Part shown: in pieces, positions 7,662 through 14,409 of the stretch
Position numbering within the stretch: position 1 is the first letter of the stretch
Layout: every line of letters begins with the position of its first letter
Assembly (NCBI GenBank): GCA_900549345.1
Contig: UROC01000045.1
Span: 1-15,216, forward strand
From: an uncultured Collinsella sp.
GTDB taxonomy: Bacteria; Actinomycetota; Coriobacteriia; Coriobacteriales; Coriobacteriaceae
DNA length: 15,216 nt
Direction: 5' to 3'
Notes under the pieces: generated by a model
The model's input: only the letters and a program-made list of their open reading frames with translations
What the model was told of the DNA's origin: nothing
Databases searched by the model: none
Program-made: the position numbers and the translations under genes

Positions 7662-7786
7662 GGGAGGGATGAGGGCTTAGTTCCCCAATCGTCCTCGGGC
7701 ATGCAAAAAGCCTCGCTGCGCACTTCGTGCGGCGAGGCTTTTTGCCCCCTGCGGAAAGATTGGGGAACTAAGCCCTCATCCCTCCC
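7662..7786. repeat. Perfect 29-bp inverted repeat enclosing a terminator
   Basis: Arms 7662-7690 and 7758-7786 are exact reverse complements over 29 bases and flank a 67-bp centre that contains the hairpin at 7705-7743. The whole unit is palindromic and lies right after the aldolase gene. It resembles a REP/BIME-like or non-autonomous repeat unit. A degenerate relative follows at about 7840-7892. Confidence 0.85.
7705..7743. terminator. Bidirectional hairpin terminator inside the 29-bp inverted repeat
   Basis: AAAAAGCCTCGC on the left pairs with GCGAGGCTTTTT on the right; an inner CGCAC/GTGCG pair closes a short loop, with a 2-nt bulge on the left arm. The T-run on the plus strand follows the aldolase gene by about 115 bp, and the matching A-run gives a tail for minus-strand transcripts from the phosphatase gene. 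Confidence 0.8.
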
Positions 7787-7807
7787 AAGTTGACCTACTC
7801 GAGGTCG

Positions 7808-7934
7808 TCGCCCTTGTGGCGTTAGGGCGGAAAATAATAAGAAGCCTTCGCGCTGCGGAATGATTTTGGAAACTAAGTACGGGGACCCGCCCAAGCCGTT
7901 CTGCTCAATCGCCCTTGTGGTGTTGGGGCTGAAA
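7808..7934 (+). repeat. Imperfect direct repeat pair and degenerate second copy of the intergenic element
   Basis: Segments 7808-7833 and 7909-7934 match at 23 of 26 positions and are 101 bp apart. Between them, a stretch starting GCGGAATGATTTTGGAAAC (7855 on) parallels GCGGAAAGATTGGGGAAC at 7751 in the intact element, including the following CTAAG. The segment therefore looks like an older, decayed copy of the same repeat. No gene is supported between 7629 and 7950. Confidence 0.6.
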
Positions 7935-7950
7935 GGGTGGGGCGCGTGGG

Positions 7951-8574
7951 TTATTTGGTTGTTAGGGTTAGTAGGTCGTTGGGGGTTTTGAGGTTGTAGG
8001 TGGCGTTTGGGATATCTTGGTGTGATCCCCATGCTGCTCGGGCAAAACTGACCCCTGCTGAAGTTGCGCATTGTTCGTCGTAGACGGTGTCGCCAACGTA
8101 GACGACGTTGCCAGGATTCGCGCCCGCACGTCGGAGATATTCGAGCATGGGTGCGGGTGCGGGTTTATGTTCGGTTGTGTCTTCGACAAGGATGATGTGC
8201 TCAAAATACTTATCGAAACCAAGGGGTGCAATTTCTTTTGCGTATTCGTCGCGCGCACGTGAGGAGACGATGCCAAGTTTGCAGCCGCTATCGGCGAGTG
8301 TTGCGATGACTTCAAGCAAACCTGGAAACACGCTGATGGTGCTTTTAAAGCTGGCGGCAACTTGGCACCAGCGATCCAACGTTGCCTGCGAGTAGATCCC
8401 AAGTTTCTCAAGGGCATCCTTGCCGGGTATGCCGAGGGCAAAGTCAAGCTCGTGTCGGGGAAGCGTTTTGCTGGTCTCTTCTTGGACAATCTGGACAAGC
8501 GATGACAGAACGCTTTCTTCTGTATCTGCCAATGTCCCATCAACGTCAAATACGATATGGTCAAAGTGCTTCAT
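7951..8574 (-). CDS. HAD-superfamily phosphatase (phosphoglycolate phosphatase/PpaX-like)
   Basis: This 207-aa cytoplasmic hydrolase has all four HAD motifs: the nucleophile motif DVDGT (Asp10, Asp12), IVSS with Ser104/105, Lys137 in EHKPAP, and GDTVYD with Asp162 and Asp166. The helical insert after motif I (about residues 18-80) is the C1-type cap of the beta-phosphoglucomutase/phosphoglycolate phosphatase group. The physiological substrate cannot be told from the sequence; small phosphorylated metabolites or pyrophosphate are possible. The ATG at 8574 has AGAGGAG 7 nt upstream. It follows the AraC-type gene on the same strand by 56 bp and may be co-transcribed. This stretch is richer in A/T than the flanking genes, so recent acquisition is possible. 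Confidence 0.88.
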   Translation of the reverse strand: MKHFDHIVFDVDGTLADTEESVLSSLVQIVQEETSKTLPRHELDFALGIPGKDALEKLGIYSQATLDRWCQVAASFKSTISVFPGLLEVIATLADSGCKLGIVSSRARDEYAKEIAPLGFDKYFEHIILVEDTTEHKPAPAPMLEYLRRAGANPGNVVYVGDTVYDEQCATSAGVSFARAAWGSHQDIPNATYNLKTPNDLLTLTTK

Positions 8575-8630
8575 ATGATTGCTCCTCTCTGTTGTTTGCC
8601 TGCAAGTTTGATGCAGTGACAGAAGAAGGG

Positions 8631-9569
8631 TTAGCGGGATTTCTGCCTGGTGCTATCGAGATTCTGCCTCGCTGCTCGATAGCTCGAAGGAGTGCACCCC
8701 ATTTGTTCTTTAAATACCTGGCCAAGATGGCTTGCTGTTATAAATCCGCATTGGCGCGCGACTGTCTGTACCGTTCGCGTGGTGTGTGCCAAAAGTTCGC
8801 AAGCACGGTTTATGCGGTATGCGCGTAGATATGCCGCCGGGGTCGTTCCTGCACAAGTTTTGATAATGCGGTAACACTCTCTTTCGCTTACGCCGGCTGC
8901 AGATGCCATCTGGGGCACATCTATAGCGGCTGCATAGTTTGCGCGGATAAAGTCCAGGATTGCCTTGAACTGTACGTCGCGGCTGGTCATCCAAGAGGCG
9001 CCGTCGGAGGAAAAGAGCGGTTCGGTCTTGGCGTTAATCTGAATCCAGAGCTCTGACAAACTATTTCGAAGCGCCATCTCGTTCTGCGGCCGTTGAAGGT
9101 CGTGGCTAAAGGAGCTCTTCAGCAAATCGATAAAGGGCATATCGTCGGGATTGGTGGGCGACCATTTGAGCACATCGACGCCTCGACATTGCAGTAAAGG
9201 ATTGATATAGCGCTTTTGGAGACGTCCCGCGGGATCGCCGAGCATCGACGGCTGAAAGATATGCAGCATTTGAATGGCTGGCGCCGAATTGGGTGATTGC
9301 AGCGTGCTGTGCAAAACGCCGCCGTTGATAAAGCCGGCGGACCCTTCCTCAAAGCGTACGTGCTCATGAGCCGCGTGCGTTCGATAGTCAATCGCTCCCT
9401 GCTCCATGTAGAAAAGCTCGACTTCGGAATGCCAGTGCCAGGGGACGGAATTGCCCGGATAGCGAGCGAATTCTGCGCGTTCGGCAATATAGGGCCAGTC
9501 TTCGGCGGTCTCGGGAAACGCTTCCTCGCGTCCTCCGCGGTGCAATTCTATGTGATCCATGTTTCGCAT
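8631..9569 (-). CDS. AraC-family transcriptional regulator with N-terminal cupin domain
   Basis: This 312-aa regulator has an N-terminal cupin sensor domain with a metal- or ligand-site-like H-W-H-x-E pattern at 45-49 (WHWHSEVELFYMEQG). The C-terminal AraC DNA-binding domain has two helix-turn-helices at about 205-300: MASAAGVSERECYRIIK, then VARQCGFITASHLGQVFKEQ and the closing MGCTPSSYR. Such proteins usually activate sugar-uptake or hydrolase genes. Its only close neighbour is the downstream HAD phosphatase on the same strand. Two starts are possible, ATG at 9569 and ATG at 9560, and neither has a ribosome binding site. A -10-like box 6 nt upstream suggests a leaderless transcript starting at 9569. 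The inducer is unknown. Confidence 0.9.
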   Translation of the reverse strand: MRNMDHIELHRGGREEAFPETAEDWPYIAERAEFARYPGNSVPWHWHSEVELFYMEQGAIDYRTHAAHEHVRFEEGSAGFINGGVLHSTLQSPNSAPAIQMLHIFQPSMLGDPAGRLQKRYINPLLQCRGVDVLKWSPTNPDDMPFIDLLKSSFSHDLQRPQNEMALRNSLSELWIQINAKTEPLFSSDGASWMTSRDVQFKAILDFIRANYAAAIDVPQMASAAGVSERECYRIIKTCAGTTPAAYLRAYRINRACELLAHTTRTVQTVARQCGFITASHLGQVFKEQMGCTPSSYRAARQNLDSTRQKSR

Positions 9570-9575
9570 GGCATC

Positions 9576-9581
9576 AGTATA
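9576..9581 (-). promoter_or_regulatory. -10-like box TATACT placed for a leaderless mRNA
   Basis: On the minus strand TATACT ends 6 nt before the AraC-type ATG at 9569, so initiation 6-8 bases downstream would start at or next to the start codon. No ribosome binding site precedes that ATG, which agrees with leaderless translation, common in Actinobacteria. No good -35 is seen, so this is tentative. Confidence 0.35.
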
Positions 9582-9594
9582 AAGCGCAATGGGC

Positions 9595-9804
9595 TTAGAT
9601 TGCTCTTGCCTGTTCGGGGAACGCCTTGTCTAGGGATGTTTGGAGCTTTTCGAACGATGCTCGCAGGTTGAGGCTTTGATCGGTTGAGCGTTTTTGCTGT
9701 GAGGTTGGGGAGTCGAGGAGACCGTTTCTCTGTGTCGGGGGGAAGGAGAAAAGGCCTGCATGTTTTAGGGATGGCTGCTGTGTTGCGTCATTGGAAGAAT
9801 GCAT
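9595..9804 (-). CDS. Doubtful small ORF, 69 aa, unknown function
   Basis: I recognise no family in this 69-aa hydrophilic frame, which is rich in Ser, Gln, Thr and Pro and has no membrane segment or signal peptide. Its ATG is preceded by GAGGAGG about 10 nt upstream, a strong ribosome binding site for such a weak-looking frame. That site lies in the last codons of a second open frame on the same strand, which has no ATG, runs from about 10005 and ends in TAA at about 9808-9810 (C-terminus VRNLLVDIEEAA). The pair could be a translationally coupled small operon, a remnant of a decayed gene, or chance. Codon use is not convincing. Confidence 0.3.
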   Translation of the reverse strand: MHSSNDATQQPSLKHAGLFSFPPTQRNGLLDSPTSQQKRSTDQSLNLRASFEKLQTSLDKAFPEQARAI

Positions 9805-10058
9805 GCTTATGCGGCCTCCTCGATGTCCACCAAAAGGTTGCGCACAGGGTGTGCTGCTAGGTCCCGTGCGTTGGCAGTATTATGCCGCGGCTGTTGCAAA
9901 GAAGCGCTAAAGAAAGGCTTAATCAGGTTTGATGTAACTATGAAACCGCAGGTCAAAGCTATTACATAACACTCTTGAAAGGTTGGGGGCTTAAGGGCTT
10001 TCTAAGGTTTGTGGCGCGGATGTGGCTCGCCTGTGTGGGGCGTGTGGATGGCTCGTTC
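9805..10058. other. Intergenic stretch with no supported gene
   Basis: This lies between the AraC-type gene's upstream region and the NUDIX-Vsr stop. It contains a 61-codon minus-strand open frame without an ATG that ends in TAA next to the start of the 69-aa frame. It also contains the 13-mer AAACCGCAGGTCA at 9943-9955, which recurs in the repeat element at 14325-14337. I see no clear terminator for the NUDIX-Vsr gene. Confidence 0.4.
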
Positions 10059-11048
10059 CTAACACTGCGGCTTTGCGGCGCGCACCTGCTCGATGACCTT
10101 TTCCATGGTGGCGTCGATGCGGTCCTTTTTGAGTTCGCATTCCCAGATGGTTATGGGCGTCCAGCCCATTTGAGTGAGTGCTGCCGCGGCGGTGCGGTCG
10201 CGCTCAACGTTGCGACGGAACTTTGCCTCCCAAAACTCAACATTGCGCTTGGGCTGGCTCGGATTGCACTTGGGGCAGCGATGCCAAAAACAACCGTTGA
10301 CGAAGATGGCAATCTTGCGCCCGGGGAAAGCGATGTCGGGCTTGCCGGGTACCTTCCATTCCAGGCGGTAGCCCGTGAGTCCTGCTGCGCGCAGGCGCTG
10401 GCGTACGAGCAGCTCGGGCTTGGTGTTGGCGCGCTTGTTGCCCTTCATGGACTTTTTGATGGCGGCGCGACGGCGGACCAGTTCGCGCTCGTCAGCGGAG
10501 AGGTCCGAGGTATCGATGCCGTCGAGCAGGCCGGGCTTGGGACGCTTCTTGCTGCGGCGCTTAGGTGCGCGCTTGGGCTTGGTGGCGGGCTCGTCGGTCG
10601 CGGTGGCCTCGGCGTTGTTGGCAGTGCCGTTGGCCTCGAACCGGTCTTCCTTCAGCTCAATCAGGGCATCAATGAGCCCCTTGTCGGCGGGCATCCACTC
10701 AACGGTGGCAAGCGAGGTGCGTGGAATCCAGCGGATATCAAGCTGACGGTCATGTTTCTGGGGCTCGCCAGACTCTTTTGCCAACGAGCAGTAGTAACAC
10801 TCCATGGAGAGATGAAAATCGGGGTAGTCATACTCAACGGTATAGAAATCGCGCAGGTTGGTGACTTTTACCTGCAGCTCTTCCATGAGCTCGCGGCGTA
10901 CGGCGTCCTCGGGCGTCTCGCCGCGCATGAGCTTGCCACCGGGGAACTCCCATAGTCCCTGCATGTCGCCATAGCCGCGCTGCACAGCCAGTAGCTCGTC
11001 GGATCCTTCCTTGCGAATGATCCCGGCGGCAACATGAACAGTCTTCAA
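10059..11048 (-). CDS. NUDIX hydrolase (MutT-like) fused to Vsr-type mismatch endonuclease
   Basis: This 329-aa protein joins two DNA-integrity enzymes. Residues 1-135 are a NUDIX hydrolase: the Nudix box spans 38-60, with Gly38, Glu44, Arg52, Glu53, Glu56 and Glu57 present and only the usual late Gly replaced by Gln59. MutT-type members hydrolyse oxidised or unwanted nucleoside triphosphates. A very basic linker (about 157-172, KPKRAPKRRSKKRPKP) leads to a Vsr domain at about 200-325. This has RANTKPELLVR, catalytic-type Asp238 in GKPDIAF, VNGCFWHRCPKC at 250-261 (probable zinc cysteines 253, 258, 261 and 304; His256), FWEAKFRRNVERD and TIWECEL. Vsr nicks T:G mismatches arising from 5-methylcytosine deamination. 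The start is TTG with GAGAGGA about 6 nt upstream. No DNA methyltransferase is nearby. Confidence 0.9.
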   Translation of the reverse strand: MKTVHVAAGIIRKEGSDELLAVQRGYGDMQGLWEFPGGKLMRGETPEDAVRRELMEELQVKVTNLRDFYTVEYDYPDFHLSMECYYCSLAKESGEPQKHDRQLDIRWIPRTSLATVEWMPADKGLIDALIELKEDRFEANGTANNAEATATDEPATKPKRAPKRRSKKRPKPGLLDGIDTSDLSADERELVRRRAAIKKSMKGNKRANTKPELLVRQRLRAAGLTGYRLEWKVPGKPDIAFPGRKIAIFVNGCFWHRCPKCNPSQPKRNVEFWEAKFRRNVERDRTAAAALTQMGWTPITIWECELKKDRIDATMEKVIEQVRAAKPQC

Positions 11049-11083
11049 CAGGAGTCCTCTCTCAACATCAACACGTGGCAGAC

Positions 11084-11117
11084 TACGCTTACCTTACGCA
11101 ACGGTAAGGCAAGCGTA
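11084..11117. promoter_or_regulatory. Operator-like palindrome between NUDIX-Vsr and ABC genes
   Basis: TACGCTTACCTTAC (11084-11097) and GTAAGGCAAGCGTA (11104-11117) are reverse complements at 13 of 14 positions around a 6-bp centre. It sits in the 144-bp gap between two divergent genes, 36 bp before the NUDIX-Vsr start and 76 bp before the ABC start. The CCTTAC-N6-GTAAGG core resembles sites of MerR-type regulators, though no such gene is in the window. There is no T-run, so it is not a terminator. Confidence 0.5.
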
Positions 11118-11192
11118 AGCCATATCGATGGTAGCCGACTCGGCTTCTTGCGACTATAGATGCCGTAGACTAATCGCAAGAAAGGACTCGGT

Positions 11193-11978
11193 ATGCAAAC
11201 CACGCACATGGCGACCCCGGTACTGGAGGTCGCGCATCTCGAAAAGGTATATGGAGCGCTGGGCAACGTGACCCGCGCGCTCAACGACGTCAGCTTTACC
11301 GTCAACCGCGGCGAATTTGTTGGCATCATGGGCGCCTCGGGCTCGGGCAAGTCGACGTTGCTCAACTGCGTGTCGACCATCGATAGCGCCACGAGTGGCA
11401 CCATCCGCATCAACGGCCAGGACGCGACGCGCATGAAGCAGGCCAAGCTTTCGCAGTTCCGCCGCGAGGAGCTCGGCTTTATCTTCCAGGACTCCAACCT
11501 GCTCGATACGCTCACGGCACGCGAGAACATCGCCCTGCCGCTCACCATCGCCCGCGCAAACTCGGCAGAGATTTCGACCCGCGTGCAGGATGTGGCAGCG
11601 CGCCTGTCCATCAGCCAGGTGCTCGACAAGTATCCCTACCAGATGTCCGGTGGTCAGCAGCAGCGCGTTGCCGCGGCTCGCGCGCTCGTCACCGACCCCA
11701 CTATGATTATGGCCGACGAGCCCACCGGCGCCCTCGACTCCAAAAGCGCTCGTCTGCTGCTCGAGAGCCTGGAGGCCCTGAATCGCCGCCTGCGCGCCAC
11801 GGTACTCATGGTCACGCACGACAGCTTTGCCGCCAGCTACACGAGCCGTGTGCTGTTTATTCGCGACGGCAAGATCTTCACCGAGCTGCGCCGCGGCGAC
11901 ACCGACCGCCGAGAGTTCTTCGACCGCATTATGGAGGTCGTTGCCATGATGGGCGGTGAGGGCTCCGATGCTCTGTAA
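11193..11978 (+). CDS. ABC transporter ATP-binding protein (BceA/MacB/LolD type)
   Basis: This 261-aa ATPase drives the permease encoded next. It has Walker A GASGSGKST at 47-55, Q-loop Gln99 in FIFQDSNLLD, the ABC signature MSGGQQQR at 151-158 (Met in place of the usual Leu), Walker B MIMADEPTGALD at 171-182 with Glu176, and the switch His209. IFQ-N-L followed by DEPTGALD is typical of the MacB/LolD/BceA group that works with FtsX-fold permeases. The ATG at 11193 follows AAAGGA by 6 nt. The stop overlaps the permease start by 11 nt, so the two are translated together. In this group ATP hydrolysis powers mechanical movement of the permease rather than classic import. Confidence 0.94.
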   Translation: MQTTHMATPVLEVAHLEKVYGALGNVTRALNDVSFTVNRGEFVGIMGASGSGKSTLLNCVSTIDSATSGTIRINGQDATRMKQAKLSQFRREELGFIFQDSNLLDTLTARENIALPLTIARANSAEISTRVQDVAARLSISQVLDKYPYQMSGGQQQRVAAARALVTDPTMIMADEPTGALDSKSARLLLESLEALNRRLRATVLMVTHDSFAASYTSRVLFIRDGKIFTELRRGDTDRREFFDRIMEVVAMMGGEGSDAL

Positions 11979-14169
11979 ACTCGCTTGGGGCAACGTCCGC
12001 CGCGCCGGCCGCGACTACCTCGTCTACCTTTTGACGCTCACCCTGGGCGTCACGGTCTTCTATGCCTTTAACACCATCTCGATGCAGGTCGACATCGCCG
12101 GAATCGATGAAGAGGGCTTGGCGCAGGTTATGGGCAGCATGCTCGGTTACCTGACGTACTTTTTGGCCGGTGTCATGGCCTTTTTGATGGTGTATGCCAA
12201 TAACTTCATCATGAAACGCCGCAAAAAGGAGTTTGGCCTGTACCAGGTGCTCGGCATGGGGCGCGGGCGCGTCGCCACGATCATGGTGCTCGAGACCGTG
12301 ATAGTATCGGTCGTGGCCTTTGTCGCCGGTATTGTGCTGGGCGTGGGACTCTCCCAGCTCATGACGTTCTTTACGGCCTCGCTCTTTAAGACACAGATCG
12401 CCAATTTCCACTTCTTTTTCTCGGTGCATGCGTTCAACCTGACCCTTGTCTGCATGCTCGTAATGTTTGTGCTCACGCTGCTGCTGAACCTTCGCGCCGT
12501 GCGCCGTACCAAACTCATCGAGCTTATGGGTGCCGAGCGTCGCAACGAGAGCATCAAGACGCGCAACCCCTGGATCGCGATTGCCATCTTTGCCGCGGGC
12601 GTAGTGCTTGTGGGCGTGGCCTATTACCGTCTGCTACGTGATGGGTTCCCGCTAACCGCGACGGACAGCAAGCCGCAAGAGGCCATGAGCCAGTTTGGCA
12701 TTACGACCGCTATGGTTACAGTGGGCACCTTTGCGCTGTTCTGGGGACTCTCGGGCATGCTTATCAAGCTGCTGCAGAGCTTGCGCAGCGTGTATTGGCG
12801 CGGCCTCAATATGTTTACCGTGCGTCAGCTTTCGGCCAAGGTCAATACGGTGTGCTTTTCGATGGGCGTCATCGCGATGATTCTGTTCCTTGCCATTACC
12901 TCGGTGACGTGCGGTATGTCGATTGCCAACGTGATGAACGAGAATCTGGAGCGCTATAACCCTGTTGACGTGTGTCAGACGTATATCTATTACACGCCCG
13001 AAACGCTCGACTACTACAAGGAGTATGTCAATCCGTCTGAGGCCGATCGCATGGTGCTGGCCGATGCAACGGTCGATTTGTACGCTGCATGGCATGGCGA
13101 GCGCAAGTCGGCGGACAACAACGACGAGACCGGCAAGAAGGTCAATATCGCCGATGTTGCCGGTGAGCATGTGCAGATCGATTCGTATCTGAGCTACCCG
13201 CTTGGCGGCTCGGGCCCCTCGGTGGTGGCGGGTGAGATGTGCAAGGCCATGGGCGAAAAGCTTCCCAAGGCGCTCGAGGGAAGCAACGCCGATGATATGG
13301 GCCTGTTTGTGACGCCGGCGAGCCAGTACAACAAACTGCGCCAGATGATGGGCGAGGAGCCGGTGAGCATTGGCCGCGACCAGTATCTGCTCACGTGTGA
13401 TATGGGCGGCGAGTTGGTCGACATGTACACCAAGTATATGGCCGGCGGCCATGCCCTTACCTTGGGCGGGCATACGCTCAAGCCCGCAACCGATAAGTCG
13501 GACGAAGATACGGCGGCCATCGCCAACTCGGCGATGGGCAGTAATCCGGGTACCGTCGTCGTTGCCGACGAGCTGTTGTCCCAGCTTAACCTGCAGCCGT
13601 ATGCCAGTAATTTGCTCGTTAACTACAAGCAGGGGATGGATGTGACCAAGGCAGACGAGAGCATTAAATACACCATGCTCGACAATCTGCTCGTTGACGG
13701 CAAGGAGCCGGGGTCGTGGGGAGTCTTCATGACACGCTCCGAGATCTATACGCAGGCGGCGCAGATGAACGGCATGATTAGCTACCTAGCCATCTACATC
13801 GGCTTTGTGCTGGTCGTTGCGTGCGCGGCAATTCTATCGATCCAGCAGCTCTCCAACGTGGCGGATGGCAGCCGCAGCTATCGCGTGCTGGCGCAGATCG
13901 GCTGTGACGACCGCCAGATTCGCCATTCGGTGATGGCGCAGCAAGCGGTGTTCTTCCTGTTCCCGCTGGCAGTGGGTCTGGCGCACTCCTTTGTGGCGCT
14001 CAAGGTGATCATCGAGCTGGTGAGCACGTTTGGCAACATGAGCATCGGCGGTACCGTGGGCCTCACCTGTGCGATCTTCCTGGCGGCCTATGGTGGTTAC
14101 TTCCTGGTGACCTACCTCATGAGCACCGGCATGGTACAAGCTGCCATCGCCACCCGTTACAGCGAGTAG
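11968..14169 (+). CDS. ABC transporter permease, FtsX/BceB-like, 10 TM
   Basis: This 733-aa membrane protein has ten predicted membrane segments: near 18-36, 58-78, 103-128, 153-175, 200-219, 243-265, 293-318, 604-625, 659-680 and 696-718. A roughly 285-residue extracellular domain lies between the seventh and eighth (about 319-602), the layout of BceB-type permeases. Known relatives detect and remove peptide antibiotics such as bacitracin or lantibiotics from lipid II intermediates. The extracellular domain is large for the group, so a distinct ligand is likely. The ATG at 11968 is chosen because GTGAGGG lies 5 nt upstream; a GTG at 11956 has no such site. Unlike the classic Bce modules, no histidine kinase and response regulator are adjacent, so ligand and regulation are open. 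Confidence 0.92.
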   Translation: MLCKLAWGNVRRAGRDYLVYLLTLTLGVTVFYAFNTISMQVDIAGIDEEGLAQVMGSMLGYLTYFLAGVMAFLMVYANNFIMKRRKKEFGLYQVLGMGRGRVATIMVLETVIVSVVAFVAGIVLGVGLSQLMTFFTASLFKTQIANFHFFFSVHAFNLTLVCMLVMFVLTLLLNLRAVRRTKLIELMGAERRNESIKTRNPWIAIAIFAAGVVLVGVAYYRLLRDGFPLTATDSKPQEAMSQFGITTAMVTVGTFALFWGLSGMLIKLLQSLRSVYWRGLNMFTVRQLSAKVNTVCFSMGVIAMILFLAITSVTCGMSIANVMNENLERYNPVDVCQTYIYYTPETLDYYKEYVNPSEADRMVLADATVDLYAAWHGERKSADNNDETGKKVNIADVAGEHVQIDSYLSYPLGGSGPSVVAGEMCKAMGEKLPKALEGSNADDMGLFVTPASQYNKLRQMMGEEPVSIGRDQYLLTCDMGGELVDMYTKYMAGGHALTLGGHTLKPATDKSDEDTAAIANSAMGSNPGTVVVADELLSQLNLQPYASNLLVNYKQGMDVTKADESIKYTMLDNLLVDGKEPGSWGVFMTRSEIYTQAAQMNGMISYLAIYIGFVLVVACAAILSIQQLSNVADGSRSYRVLAQIGCDDRQIRHSVMAQQAVFFLFPLAVGLAHSFVALKVIIELVSTFGNMSIGGTVGLTCAIFLAAYGGYFLVTYLMSTGMVQAAIATRYSE

Positions 14170-14204
14170 CAGACGGGCAAAACCGTCGCAAAACCAACGC
14201 AAAC

Positions 14205-14247
14205 AACCGCCGCGGAGGGAGTCGGCCCCCTTCCGCGGCGGTTTTTT
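14205..14247 (+). terminator. Rho-independent terminator of the ABC transporter operon
   Basis: AACCGCCGCGGA (14205-14216) pairs exactly with TCCGCGGCGGTT (14232-14243). The stem can extend by further G-C pairs toward the loop and is followed by TTTT. It lies 36 bp after the permease stop. Confidence 0.93.
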
Positions 14248-14270
14248 GCCTTTCCGGTACGCCTCAGATG

Positions 14271-14391
14271 CAAGTGAGTAGACTTTTTTGGATCTGCCGA
14301 GCACATCGCGACAAATGCTCGGTAAAACCGCAGGTCAGCGCTGTGGCGATTTGGGGTGTGCTCTGCCTCCTGCAAGAAGTCTACTCACTTG
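14271..14391. repeat. Palindromic intergenic element of about 120 bp
   Basis: Perfect 15-bp terminal inverted repeats (CAAGTGAGTAGACTT at 14271-14285, its complement at 14377-14391) extend imperfectly inward to about 36 bp. Inside are a 7-bp hairpin (CCGAGCA 14297-14303 / TGCTCGG 14316-14322) and the 13-mer AAACCGCAGGTCA also found at 9943. Both ends can be translated outward as similar short peptides containing KKSTHL, a by-product of the inverted repeats. It looks like a REP- or MITE-type element with no coding capacity. Confidence 0.7.
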
Positions 14392-14409
14392 GTTTTTGCT
14401 GCTAGAAGA

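Noticed and set aside
7505..8071. 188-codon minus-strand open frame spanning the repeat region
   Set aside because: It crosses the terminator, the inverted repeat and the ends of two real genes; the peptide is a by-product of the repeats.
14157..14375. Short open frames with KKSTHL peptides on both strands near 14157-14400
   Set aside because: The similar peptides on opposite strands come from the terminal inverted repeats of the palindromic element, not from genes.
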